DNA of 46,807 nucleotides from Phocaeicola plebeius. Its GTDB lineage: Bacteria > Bacteroidota > Bacteroidia > Bacteroidales > Bacteroidaceae. The position numbers were made by a program, and so were the translations under genes. The notes below the pieces were generated by a model, which was not told the DNA's origin, made no database searches, and saw only the letters and a list, made by a program, of their open reading frames with translations. Positions 34,016-42,471 of this stretch are shown here, in pieces (position 1 is the first letter of the stretch; each line of letters starts with the position of its first letter). The stretch covers positions 1-46,807 of the forward strand of contig SFDG01000019.1 in the NCBI GenBank assembly GCA_004558305.1. Direction: 5' to 3'.

Positions 34016-34513
34016 ATGCAAGCATTTTCTCGGATAGGATGGTTCGTCGGCCTGGTCCTGCTCCAGGTATTGGTGCTCAACCACATCCATGTGGGGGAGT
34101 ATGCGACCCCATTCCTGTATATCTATTTTCTGCTGGTACTGAATGCCGACACTTCCCGGTTGAAGGTGATTCTTTGGGGATTTTCCCTGGGACTGGCAGT
34201 CGATATCTTCAGCAATACGCCGGGTCTGAACGCGTCGGCGGCTACGTTCCTGGCATTTGTGAGGAACCCTTTGCTCCGTTCGCAGACCGGACGGGATGTG
34301 GCCGAAGACTTCCGTCCTTCCATCCGGACCTTGGGCATGGCTCCTTTTTCCCGCTATGTGTTGATGACCGTCTTCCTGTATGTCCTTTTTCTGCAGCTGG
34401 CGGACGCTTTTTCGTTTTCCCGTTGGATGCCGTTGTTCTGGAAAGTCGTGACGAATACCGCTGCCACGCTGGTCGGTATCTATGGGATTGAAATGATCAG
34501 GAGGAAACGGTAG
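34016..34513 (+). CDS. mreD: Rod-shape determining protein MreD
   Basis: A small, very hydrophobic inner-membrane protein of 165 residues with about five transmembrane segments (GLVLLQVLVLNHIHV; YIYFLLVLNA; LWGFSLGLAVDIFSNTPG). I started it at the ATG 34016 (MQAFSRIGW). An earlier in-frame ATG at 33920 lies inside mreC and adds a non-hydrophobic tail. The stop TAG overlaps the GTG start of the next gene by one base, so the two are coupled. A Shine-Dalgarno AGGAGG for that gene lies inside its last codons. Confidence 0.93.
   Translation: MQAFSRIGWFVGLVLLQVLVLNHIHVGEYATPFLYIYFLLVLNADTSRLKVILWGFSLGLAVDIFSNTPGLNASAATFLAFVRNPLLRSQTGRDVAEDFRPSIRTLGMAPFSRYVLMTVFLYVLFLQLADAFSFSRWMPLFWKVVTNTAATLVGIYGIEMIRRKR
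34499..34504 (+). promoter_or_regulatory. Shine-Dalgarno site for the GTG start of mrdA
   Basis: AGGAGG lies 8 bases before the GTG at 34513, inside mreD. Such a strong site is uncommon in Bacteroidetes. It supports the GTG start at the overlap TAGTG. Confidence 0.75.
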
Positions 34514-36363
34514 TGGAACGGGATTATCAGTTGGCCAAGCGCCGGTATGTCATCGCGGGAGCGGTCGTGCTGGTGGTGATTCTTTACATCCTGCGCCTGT
34601 TCTCCTTGCAGATTCTGAACGAGGACTACAAGAAGAATGCCGACAGCAATGCGTTCTTGCGGAAAATACAATATCCCAGTCGGGGAGTCATCTACGACCG
34701 GACCGGGAAACTGCTGGTCTATAACCAGCCGGCCTACGACATCACCGTCGTGATGAAGGAGGTGGAAAAGATTGACACGCTGGACCTGGCCTCTACCTTG
34801 AATCTGCCCGTCGACTACTTGCGCAAGCGTTTTCGCGATATCCGCGACCGTCGTCTCAATCCCGGTTATTCTCCCTATACCAACCAGGTGCTGCTGACCC
34901 AGCTGTCTGCGGAGGAATGCGGACCTTTTCAGGAGAAGCTGTTCAAGTTCCCGGGGTTCTATATCCAGCGCCGTACCATCCGGCAATACAACTACGCAGC
35001 CGGTGCCCACATCCTCGGCGATATCGGCGAGGTGTCCAAGTCGGATATCGAGAAGGACGATTATTATCAGCAAGGCGACTTCATCGGCAACCTCGGGGTG
35101 GAGCGCTCCTACGAGAAATATTTGCGGGGAGAGAAAGGCGTGGAAATTCTCCTGCGGGATGCCCACGGCCGCATTCAGGGGAACTACATGGATGGCAAAT
35201 TCGACAAGAATGCCGTTCCCGGAAAGAAGCTGACGCTGACCCTCGACATTGAGACCCAGCAGTTGGGCGAACGGCTCCTCGAAGGCAAAATCGGCAGTAT
35301 TGTGGCCATCGAACCGGCCACAGGGGAAGTCATCTGCATGGTGTCGTCACCCACCTACGACCCTCGCATCATGGTCGGGCGCAGCCGTAGCAAGAGCCAT
35401 TTCAAACTGGCCGCCGACCCGTGGAAACCTTTGCTCAACCGAGCCATCATGGGAGCTTATCCTCCCGGATCGACTTTCAAGACCACCCAGGCTCTGACCT
35501 TTCTGCAAGAGGGTATCATCCAGCCCGCTACCACCTACCCCTGCTTTGGCGGATTCACCTACCGCGGATTACATGTAGGTTGCCACAGCCATCCTTCCCC
35601 CTTGCCGCTGGTGCCTGCCATTGCCACCTCGTGCAACGGCTACTTCTGCTGGGGACTGTATTACATGATGGGGGCCCGCTCGAAATACGAGACCGTGCAG
35701 GATGCCATGAATACCTGGCGCGACTACATGGTGTCGATGGGCTTCGGCTATCCCTTGGGGATTGACCTGCCGGGCGAGAAGCGGGGCATGATTCCCAATG
35801 CTGCCTATTACGACAAAGCCTATCGGGGCTCCTGGAACGGACTGACCATTATCAGTATTGCCATCGGCCAGGGAGAGGTGACCGCCACTCCGCTGCAGAT
35901 TGCCAATCTGGGGGCCACCATTGCCAATCGCGGCTACTTCATTACGCCCCATGTGGTCAAGGAAATCGAGGACAATGCGTTGGATACCCTCTATACCCAG
36001 AAACGCTACACCAAGGTAGACCGTTCCCATTACGAGGAGGTGGTGCAGGGAATGCGGGCAGCCGTTCTGGGCGGTACGTGCCGGAGCGCCAATCTGCCCG
36101 ACATTGAAATCTGCGGGAAGACCGGTACGGCACAGAATCGCGGCAAGGACCATTCTGCCTTCATGGGGTTTGCACCGATGAATGACCCCAAGATAGCCGT
36201 ACTGGTCTATGTGGAGAACGGCGGATGGGGAGCCACCTACGGGGTACCCATCGGCAAACTGATTATGGAACAGTACCTCAAGGGAGGACTTTCTCCCGAG
36301 GACGAGCTATTGGCAACGGATATTCAGAACAGGAGGATTGACTATGGCATACATGAAAGATAA
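34513..36363 (+). CDS. mrdA: Penicillin-binding protein 2 (elongation transpeptidase)
   Basis: A 616-residue class B transpeptidase that crosslinks peptidoglycan during elongation. It has an N-terminal membrane anchor (VIAGAVVLVVILYILRLFSL), then the dimerisation region (YPSRGVIYDRTGKLLVYN). The transpeptidase domain has the catalytic Ser320 in PPGSTFK, Ser373 in TSCNGY, and Lys536 in KTGTAQ. The GTG start is set by the preceding AGGAGG and the overlap with the mreD stop. Its partner RodA starts inside its last codons. All three active-site motifs are intact. Confidence 0.97.
   Translation: MERDYQLAKRRYVIAGAVVLVVILYILRLFSLQILNEDYKKNADSNAFLRKIQYPSRGVIYDRTGKLLVYNQPAYDITVVMKEVEKIDTLDLASTLNLPVDYLRKRFRDIRDRRLNPGYSPYTNQVLLTQLSAEECGPFQEKLFKFPGFYIQRRTIRQYNYAAGAHILGDIGEVSKSDIEKDDYYQQGDFIGNLGVERSYEKYLRGEKGVEILLRDAHGRIQGNYMDGKFDKNAVPGKKLTLTLDIETQQLGERLLEGKIGSIVAIEPATGEVICMVSSPTYDPRIMVGRSRSKSHFKLAADPWKPLLNRAIMGAYPPGSTFKTTQALTFLQEGIIQPATTYPCFGGFTYRGLHVGCHSHPSPLPLVPAIATSCNGYFCWGLYYMMGARSKYETVQDAMNTWRDYMVSMGFGYPLGIDLPGEKRGMIPNAAYYDKAYRGSWNGLTIISIAIGQGEVTATPLQIANLGATIANRGYFITPHVVKEIEDNALDTLYTQKRYTKVDRSHYEEVVQGMRAAVLGGTCRSANLPDIEICGKTGTAQNRGKDHSAFMGFAPMNDPKIAVLVYVENGGWGATYGVPIGKLIMEQYLKGGLSPEDELLATDIQNRRIDYGIHER
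36331..36336 (+). promoter_or_regulatory. Shine-Dalgarno site for rodA
   Basis: AGGAGG lies 7 bases before the ATG at 36344, inside the end of mrdA. It chooses this ATG over the TTG at 36338 and the ATG at 36353. Confidence 0.75.
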
Positions 36364-37798
36364 CGAGGTGTGGAAAATGGTGGACTGGTGGACCATTGCC
36401 CTCTACCTGGTCCTGGTATTCTGCGGGTGGGTCAGCGTGTGCGGAGCCAGCTACGATTATGGGGAACCGAATTTCCTGGATTTCTCGTCCCGTGCCGGAC
36501 GGCAGCTCATGTGGATCGGCTGCTCGTTGGGGCTGGGATTCATCCTGCTGATGCTGGAGGACCGGCTCTACGACACCTATGCCTATCTCATCTACGGCAT
36601 ACTCTTGCTCTTGCTGTTCGGTACCATCTTCAATCCCCATGAAATCAAAGGCTCCCGCTCGTGGATTGTGATGGGGCCCGTCAGCCTGCAACCCGCCGAG
36701 TTTGCCAAGTTCGCCACGGCTCTGGCGTTGTCCAAGTTCATGGGCGAATATACCTTCAGCATGAGCCGTTACCGCCACATGCTGATGTGTCTGGCACTGT
36801 TTCTGGTGCCGATGGTCTTGATTGTCTGTCAGAAGGAGACCGGTTCGGCATTGGTCTACCTCTCCTTCTTCCTGGTGCTCTACCGGGAAGGGATGACCGG
36901 CTCCATCCTCTTTGCGGGCATCTGCATGGTCATCTATTTCATTGTCGGCATCCGTTTCAGTGCCGACCTGATGCCCGACGGCAGTACCTCTTGGGGCGAA
37001 TTCTCGGTACTGGCTCTCATCCTCTTGTTCTCTGCCGCACTGGTCGATGCCTATTGCCGCAACCGGCAGGCCGTGCGTCACTTGCTGGTGACAGGTGGAG
37101 GACTGATGCTGCTTTCGCTCCTGTTTTCCCTGTATGTCATTCCTTTCGATGTGACGGTTGTCCAGGCTGGGGTGTGCATCGTGATGGCCCTGTACTTGGT
37201 GTACCTGTTCTTGCGGGAGCGGCTGGTCAATTACCTGTACATCGTCCTCTTTGCCATCGGTTCCGTCGGTTTCTTCCAGTCGGCCGACTATGTCTTCAAC
37301 GAGGTGCTGGAGCCTCATCAGCAAATCCGTATCAAGGTGTTGCTGGGCATGGAAGACGACCCCACAGGAGCCGGTTACAATGTCAACCAGAGCAAGATTG
37401 CCATCGGTTCGGGCGGTTTTCTGGGAAAAGGTTTTCTCAACGGTACGCAGACCAAGCTGAAATACGTGCCCGAACAGGAAACAGACTTCATCTTCTGCAC
37501 GGTGGGCGAGGAGCATGGATTTGTGGGGGCATCGGTGGTCATCTGCCTGTTTGCCGTCCTTATCCTGCGCCTGCTCGTCTTGGCCGAGCGGCAGTCTACC
37601 CGCTTCGGACGGGTCTACGGGTATTCCGTGCTCAGCATCTTCTTCTTCCACCTGTTCGTCAATGTGGGCATGGTGCTGGGCATTACCCCGGTCATCGGCA
37701 TTCCCCTGCCTTTCTTCAGTTATGGCGGTTCCTCCCTCTGGGGATTCACCATCCTATTGTTTGTCTTCCTGCGGATCGACGCCGGTCGGGAAAGCTGA
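36344..37798 (+). CDS. rodA: Peptidoglycan glycosyltransferase RodA
   Basis: A 484-residue SEDS-family polymerase with about ten or more membrane helices, working with PBP2 and the Mre proteins. Family marks are IKGSRSWIVMGPVSLQPAEFAKF, VCQKETGSALVY, QSKIAIGSGGFLGKGFLNGT, LKYVPEQETDFIFCTVGEEHGFVG, and the C-terminal GITPVIGIPLPFFSYGGSS. The start overlaps mrdA by 20 bases with its own Shine-Dalgarno site. It is longer than E. coli RodA (370), owing to extra loops and helices in the middle. Its 3' end overlaps the convergent gldH by 45 bases. Confidence 0.97.
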   Translation: MAYMKDNEVWKMVDWWTIALYLVLVFCGWVSVCGASYDYGEPNFLDFSSRAGRQLMWIGCSLGLGFILLMLEDRLYDTYAYLIYGILLLLLFGTIFNPHEIKGSRSWIVMGPVSLQPAEFAKFATALALSKFMGEYTFSMSRYRHMLMCLALFLVPMVLIVCQKETGSALVYLSFFLVLYREGMTGSILFAGICMVIYFIVGIRFSADLMPDGSTSWGEFSVLALILLFSAALVDAYCRNRQAVRHLLVTGGGLMLLSLLFSLYVIPFDVTVVQAGVCIVMALYLVYLFLRERLVNYLYIVLFAIGSVGFFQSADYVFNEVLEPHQQIRIKVLLGMEDDPTGAGYNVNQSKIAIGSGGFLGKGFLNGTQTKLKYVPEQETDFIFCTVGEEHGFVGASVVICLFAVLILRLLVLAERQSTRFGRVYGYSVLSIFFFHLFVNVGMVLGITPVIGIPLPFFSYGGSSLWGFTILLFVFLRIDAGRES

Positions 37799-38239
37799 CA
37801 GGCGCAGGCCGATGTCGGTGATGCCGGGCAACTGCTTCCGCCCCATCAGGTGGACGATGCGGAGGACGGAGTCGTTGGCGGCCAGTACGAGCGGATGCCC
37901 GTCCGATACATACTGGAAGCTGCTGCCCGACATGCCATACCCCTTCCAGTGGCCGGCCGAGTCGGCCAGCCAGAGATGCAAGGTGTCCACAGCCTGGGGA
38001 CAGGCTGGGTGCAGGAGTCCGATCCATACATCCCGGTACGGATAGTCCTCCGTATGCCGTATGCCGATTTCCAGCCGGTGGCGGCTGCCGCACAAGGCCG
38101 ATGGTAGACGGAACTCCAGCGTATCGCGGCTGTCCCATCCGTAGGTTCCCGTCGGCCGGTACCGGTGGTAAAGAGTATCTGTCTGGCAAGCCGTACACAG
38201 CCCGGCTGCCAGACAGCAGATAGCCATCAGCCGTTTCAT
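37754..38239 (-). CDS. gldH: Gliding-motility-type lipoprotein GldH
   Basis: A 161-residue lipoprotein (MKRLMAICCLAAG, lipobox Cys in CTACQT). GldH was first found in gliding Flavobacteria but is also widely conserved in non-motile Bacteroides, where its role is unclear. Conserved parts seen: DTLEFRLPS, and near the end RIVHLMGRKQLPGITDIGLRL. The start overlaps the ricT stop (ATGA), and its end overlaps the end of rodA in the opposite direction. The order holB-ricT-gldH is, as I recall, typical of Bacteroides. Confidence 0.88.
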   Translation of the reverse strand: MKRLMAICCLAAGLCTACQTDTLYHRYRPTGTYGWDSRDTLEFRLPSALCGSRHRLEIGIRHTEDYPYRDVWIGLLHPACPQAVDTLHLWLADSAGHWKGYGMSGSSFQYVSDGHPLVLAANDSVLRIVHLMGRKQLPGITDIGLRLSAFPTGVDPQEDKQ

Positions 38240-39657
38240 GCGTTGCCTTCGGGTTGGGGAGCGGCAGACTTGTTCCCTTCCTTTGCCGGTGCGGCCGGCC
38301 GGTTCGGGCGGGGAGGCCGGTTGTTCGGCCGCTGCTTCGGCTGTCCTCCTTCCTTTCCGTTCTCCTTGTTGGTGTCCCTGGGATGCTCCTTGTTCTCTTT
38401 GGGCGGTCGCTGGCGGTCGCCTTCCTTCTTGCGGGGAGCTTCCGGTCCCTTCTCGTTCTGGGGATGTGTTCCCTTTCCTCCCTGCGGCTGGGCGGCCTTT
38501 CCGCTGGCCTGCTGCGGTGCCTTCCCTCCCTGCTGCTGTTTCTTTTCGGCAGCCTCCTTGCCGTTGCCGCCCTTCTTTTTCTTCTTGTTGCGGCTCTTGC
38601 TCTTGTCGAAGCGGGTCAGGCTCTCCTGTTCCACCAGGTCCTTCGGCTGCTCCTCGTGCGGGTGGCTGCCGTCCTCCTGCAGTCGTTCCGGCTTTTCCCC
38701 TTTGCGGTTCATGTTGATGATCTCGAAGGCCCGGCGGGCCGTAATGGTCGTTTCGTTGGCCAGGAAGTTCTTGTCCGTGGAGTAGGTGATGGTTCCCTTC
38801 AGGATGTCTGCCTTGAAGTAGTAGAAGGTATTGTCGAGCGTCTCCAGCGTGATTTCCTTGCTGGGCAGCCGCTTCTGGCATTCCACGTAGGCATCCACCT
38901 CATAGTTGAGGCAGCATTTCAGTTTGGCGCACTGTCCGGCCAGCTTCTGCGGATTCAGCGAAATGTCCTGAAAGCGGGCGGCACTGGTGGAGACAGAGAC
39001 AAAATTGGTCATCCACGTGGCGCAGCACAGCTCCCGGCCGCAGGGACCGATGCCACCGATGCGTCCGGCTTCCTGCCGCGCACCGATCTGCTTCATCTCG
39101 ATTCGTACCCGGAACGCCTCGGCCAGCACCTTGATGAGCTGGCGGAAGTCCACCCGTTCGTCGGCGATGTAGTAGAAGATGGCCTTGTTCCCGTCGCCCT
39201 GGTACTCCACATCGCCGATTTTCATCTGCAGGCCTAAGCTGGCGGCAATCTGTCGCGACCGTATCATCGTATCGTGTTCGCGGGCCTTGGCCTCGTGGTA
39301 CTTGTCCATGTCCACCTGCTTCACCTTGCGGTACACCCGCTTGATTTCTGCATCCGGCTTCAGGTTGGCCTTGCGCATCTGCAAGGGGACAAGCTGGCCC
39401 GTCAGCGTCACCGTACCGATGTCGTGGCCGGGACTGGCCTCCACAGCCACCACATCTCCTTTTTCCAGCGGCAGGTGGTTGCTGTTCTTGTAATATCCTT
39501 TGCGCGTATTCTTGAACTGCACCTCCACCATGTCCTCTTCGTTGGCACTGTCGGGCACATCGGCGAGCCAGTCGTACGTGTTCAGTTTGTTGTCTTGACG
39601 GCCGCAGCCCTTGCAGCACAGCGAGCCGCTGCCGTTCTTCAGTAAGAATTTGCTCAT
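38236..39657 (-). CDS. ricT: PSP1-domain protein RicT (YaaT-like) with long low-complexity tail
   Basis: A 473-residue protein. Residues about 1-310 match the RicT/YaaT family: a cysteine pair near the start (LCCKGCG), the PSP1 region (IKRVYRKVKQVDMDKYHEAK), MKQIGARQEAGRIGGIGPCG, CGRELCC, and CAKLKCCLNYE. In Bacillus, RicT joins an iron-sulfur complex that affects RNA processing; the role in Bacteroidetes is not established. Residues about 315-473 are a tail rich in Lys, Pro, Gln, Gly and Glu, which looks disordered. The gene lies 9 bases after holB and overlaps gldH, so it is in one operon. Confidence 0.92.
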   Translation of the reverse strand: MSKFLLKNGSGSLCCKGCGRQDNKLNTYDWLADVPDSANEEDMVEVQFKNTRKGYYKNSNHLPLEKGDVVAVEASPGHDIGTVTLTGQLVPLQMRKANLKPDAEIKRVYRKVKQVDMDKYHEAKAREHDTMIRSRQIAASLGLQMKIGDVEYQGDGNKAIFYYIADERVDFRQLIKVLAEAFRVRIEMKQIGARQEAGRIGGIGPCGRELCCATWMTNFVSVSTSAARFQDISLNPQKLAGQCAKLKCCLNYEVDAYVECQKRLPSKEITLETLDNTFYYFKADILKGTITYSTDKNFLANETTITARRAFEIINMNRKGEKPERLQEDGSHPHEEQPKDLVEQESLTRFDKSKSRNKKKKKGGNGKEAAEKKQQQGGKAPQQASGKAAQPQGGKGTHPQNEKGPEAPRKKEGDRQRPPKENKEHPRDTNKENGKEGGQPKQRPNNRPPRPNRPAAPAKEGNKSAAPQPEGNA

Positions 39658-39666
39658 ATATCGTGG

Positions 39667-40800
39667 TTATTGTTTCAGTAATACAATCATTTGCAGGGCC
39701 AGATCGAACAGCACCATCTTGGGGTTGACATTCTGCTCGATGTGTTGCTGTGCCCGTTCCAGTTCCGTCATGATGCCCGTCACATTGCGGGTGTTCACAA
39801 ACGGGGCGAAGCGGTCGGTGAACTGTGCCTCCTGCTGGTTCATGGCATTCAGTTCCGGCCGACGGAAGTTGTGGACAAAGCTCTCGCGCGTCATGCGCTG
39901 GCAGTATTCCAGGAAACTTTTCTGCTTCTCCCTTCCCAGGGCAGCCACCTGCTCCGACCATTCCTTCATCTCTTTCAGCCTTCGGCCATACGACAGGCGC
40001 ATCATGTTGACGAACAGCGTGAAGAACAAGGTGTTCTCGTCGCCCTTCTTCAGCTCCTGCAGGGCCAGCAGCAGGTCGCCGTGTGCGCGTACCGCCAGTT
40101 GCCAGGCATCGGCAGGAGGCAGCAGGTAGCGTTGCTGCAGGGTGTCGCTGATATCCTCGGCGGGCAGCGGAGGCACGATGACCGTCTGCGTACGGCTGCG
40201 GATGGTGCCCAGTACGGCTTCCGGTTCTTCGCTGACCAGCAGGAAGACGGTCCCCGAGGGCGGTTCCTCCAGTAGTTTCAGCAGCTTGTTGGCCGCCTCT
40301 ACGTTCATCTTCTCGGGCAGCCAGATCAGCATCACCTTCCGGTTTCCCATGCTGGGCTTGTACGCCAGCTTCCGCTGGATTTCGTCCGTCTCCTTCGTGA
40401 AGATCTGCGCCTGCTTGTTCTGGGCGTTCATCGTGTCGAGCCAGGAAGGCAGGTCAATGTAGCCCCCGGTCTTCAGGAGCAGCTGCCGCCAGTCGTCGAT
40501 ATAGTCGTTGCATACCACCTCCTTGCCCGGTTTCAGCTTGACAATCGGAAACGCGAAGTGGATATCGGGATGCATCAGCCGGTTGAACGCCTTGCAGGCC
40601 GGGCACTCACCGCAGGCATCTTCGGCCTGCGGGTTGCTGCAGCAGATGTAGCGGGCCATGGCAAGGGCCAGCGGCATCTTTCCGTTTCCCTTCGGCCCGC
40701 TCAGGAGCAGGGCATGGGGCATACGTCCGGAGGCTGCCATGGCCAGCAGTTGCCGTCGGGCATGGAGCTGGCCCACTACGTTGTTGAAGAATGCAGTCAT
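39667..40800 (-). CDS. holB: DNA polymerase III delta-prime subunit
   Basis: A 377-residue clamp-loader subunit. It has the AAA+ core with a Walker A-like LLLSGPKGNGKMPLA, where the usual Ser/Thr after the lysine is Met. A zinc-binding module CGECPACKAF and the sensor-region KLLKLLEEPPSGTVFLLVSE follow. Delta-prime subunits often lack ATPase activity, so the altered P-loop fits the family. The C-terminal half is the collar domain. A -7 box TACTTTTG lies at 40846-40839. First gene of holB-ricT-gldH. Confidence 0.95.
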   Translation of the reverse strand: MTAFFNNVVGQLHARRQLLAMAASGRMPHALLLSGPKGNGKMPLALAMARYICCSNPQAEDACGECPACKAFNRLMHPDIHFAFPIVKLKPGKEVVCNDYIDDWRQLLLKTGGYIDLPSWLDTMNAQNKQAQIFTKETDEIQRKLAYKPSMGNRKVMLIWLPEKMNVEAANKLLKLLEEPPSGTVFLLVSEEPEAVLGTIRSRTQTVIVPPLPAEDISDTLQQRYLLPPADAWQLAVRAHGDLLLALQELKKGDENTLFFTLFVNMMRLSYGRRLKEMKEWSEQVAALGREKQKSFLEYCQRMTRESFVHNFRRPELNAMNQQEAQFTDRFAPFVNTRNVTGIMTELERAQQHIEQNVNPKMVLFDLALQMIVLLKQ

Positions 40801-40838
40801 GTGGCGCTGTCAGTTCTTGATGGGTTTCACCTGTTGTG

Positions 40839-40846
40839 CAAAAGTA
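40839..40846 (-). promoter_or_regulatory. Putative -7 box of the holB operon
   Basis: The minus strand reads TACTTTTG 38 bases before the ATG. The nearest TTG is 23 bases further upstream (40872-40870), slightly more than the usual spacing. Confidence 0.6.
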
Positions 40847-40936
40847 GAAAAAAATAACGGGATTCGCTGCAAGATTCGGGCATTATTCCGGCCCGCCTCC
40901 TCAAAATTTAGCAGTGGCCGTGAGAGAAAAGTCCCT

Positions 40937-41072
40937 CCGCCTCCCATCACTGCACTCGTGGGAGGCGGATGACTATAGTTGTGGCAGTCCCACGACTTAA
41001 GTTGTGACGGCCTCATGACTGCACTCGTAGCGGTCTCACGACTGCACTCGTGGCGGCCTCACGACTGCACTC
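40937..41072. repeat. Tandem array, period exactly 23 bp (array A3)
   Basis: The word (G/C)ACT begins six units at 40948, 40971, 40994, 41017, 41040 and 41063, each exactly 23 bases apart. A late unit reads GACTGCACTCGTGGCGG, then CCTCAC. The first unit is framed by a perfect 10-bp inverted repeat (CCGCCTCCCA / TGGGAGGCGG, 40937-40946 and 40959-40968). The sixth unit is cut after ten bases, where SusD-like coding sequence begins. Confidence 0.88.
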
Positions 41073-42076
41073 TGAATGATGCCATCGCTATCGAATTTGT
41101 CCAGTGGAGGATTTTGATAGTAAAACGGACAATAGACGAGACCAAGAAGGCACGCTATATGGCCGAAGCGAAAGTGCTCCGTGCCTATTTCTACTACAAG
41201 TTGAACATCGTCTACAAGGGAGTGCCCATCTATCTGGAGCCGGTAGAAGCCTCTGAATGCTACGAAGGGCAAAGCTCGGAAGCCGAGGTGTGGAAGACCG
41301 TCATCAACGACCTGACCGAAGCCATTGCCGAACCGGCCCTTCCGGAAAAGTACGGGGAAGGAGCTGCCGAGTATGGCCGTGCCACCAAGGGACTGGCCTA
41401 CGCCCTGCGCGGCAAGGCCTACCTCTACCAGAAAGACTATGCCAACGCCGCCCGTGACTTCGAGGCCGTGGGTTCGTGCGGCTATTCCCTCTTCCAGGGA
41501 GAATACAAGCAGCTGTTCAAGGAAGCCAACGAACAGTCGTCCGAAATGATCTTCTCCGTGCAGTGCATCGGCCTGAGCGGACTGGGCAATGAAATCAGCT
41601 TCCGTTACGGCACGCGCAGCTCGTTCGGCTCGTGCTGGAACACCTATCTGGCCAGCACGGACTTTGTGGAAAGCTATGAAAATGCCGATGGCAGTCCCTT
41701 CGACTGGGACGACTACATCCCCGGCTACAACGAGATGGACGTGAAGGCCTGTTCCGTCTATTGCCTGCGCGACGGCATGACCGACGACGAGAAGACCAAG
41801 CTGGCCAATGCGGGTGCCGACATGAGCAAGTACCTGCCAGAGGGCAACGAACGCCGCTGGGAGTTCAACGGCGAAGGCATCAACTTCTTCGATGAAATGC
41901 GATGGGGCACCTGGAAGGAAAGCAAGTTCTTTGCCGGATCCGGTTTGAAGCAGATGTGGGGAGAACCCCAGTATGTCTACGCATGGAGCGGCGACCAGGT
42001 ATATACATGGCCTGCGCCTTGGAGCGAACGCCAGCTGAACGAAGACTTGACACTGGCCGATGGCTGGAAAGACTAA
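41073..42076 (+). pseudogene. SusD/RagB-family remnant lacking its N-terminus and an internal segment
   Basis: The frame is SusD-like from about 41125: TKKARYMAEAKVLRAYFYYKLN, then VYKGVPIYLEPVEASE. The signal peptide, lipobox and first helices are missing. Upstream the frame reads through the 23-bp array and has no credible start. Near 41850 the text jumps from YLPEGNERR directly to WEFNGEGINFFDEMRWGTW. In family members these are separated by a long segment including the membrane-facing region, so more than a hundred residues are deleted. The C-terminus is intact (LTLADGWKD). No SusC lies nearby. This is a dead relic of a second polysaccharide locus. Confidence 0.88.
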
Positions 42077-42086
42077 AATAGGTATA

Positions 42087-42132
42087 CCCGTTGGCGGAAT
42101 TAAGTACGTACTAACTTAATTCTGCCAACGGG
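42087..42132 (+). terminator. Long hairpin after the SusD remnant
   Basis: CCCGTTGGCGGAATTAAGT (42087-42105) pairs with 42114-42132 at 18 of 19 positions, over an 8-base loop. It is followed by TTAATG rather than a T-tract. It probably marks the end of the former susD transcript. Confidence 0.6.
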
Positions 42133-42169
42133 TTAATGTACATGAATCAATGCAGAACAGTCGTTTGAG

Positions 42170-42240
42170 CACCCAAAACTGAGAATATGAGATTTCATTC
42201 GTTTGGGTGTAAATTCAAAATCTACACCCAATTTTACACT
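42170..42240. repeat. Overlapping alternative hairpins
   Basis: CACCCAAA (42170-42177) pairs with TTTGGGTG (42202-42209). The same right arm, as TTGGGTGTA (42203-42211), also pairs with TACACCCAA (42223-42231). The two stems exclude each other. No gene is present between 42077 and 42471; beyond these hairpins I see nothing. Confidence 0.5.
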
Positions 42241-42382
42241 CCAAAATGGCGATAGCGCATGAATTTTAGTGATATTGTGATTTTCTGGTAACCTCTATAA
42301 GTGGTTGATATATATCTGTTTGTATGATTTGAAACAGCCTAAGGAACCATAAGATTGAGAGTCTCCAGATCTACACGTATTT

Positions 42383-42435
42383 CCCCCAATACACGGCGTG
42401 TATTGCAAATGGGGGCGGGTTTTCTGGTCCGCCCC
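42383..42435. terminator. GC-rich hairpins downstream of the minus-strand secreted protein
   Basis: CCCCC/GGGGG (42383-42387 / 42411-42415) encloses a perfect AATACAC-GGC-GTGTATT hairpin. GGGGCGG (42412-42418) can pair instead with CCGCCCC (42429-42435). Possibly the terminator region for the gene ending at 42472; no T-tract. Confidence 0.4.
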
Positions 42436-42471
42436 TTCCTATAATAGTAAGTAATAGGTATGGTTGCCCCC

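Noticed and set aside
40979..41072. N-terminal extension of the SusD-like frame through the 23-bp array
   Set aside because: It is just translated repeat DNA, with no signal peptide or lipobox.
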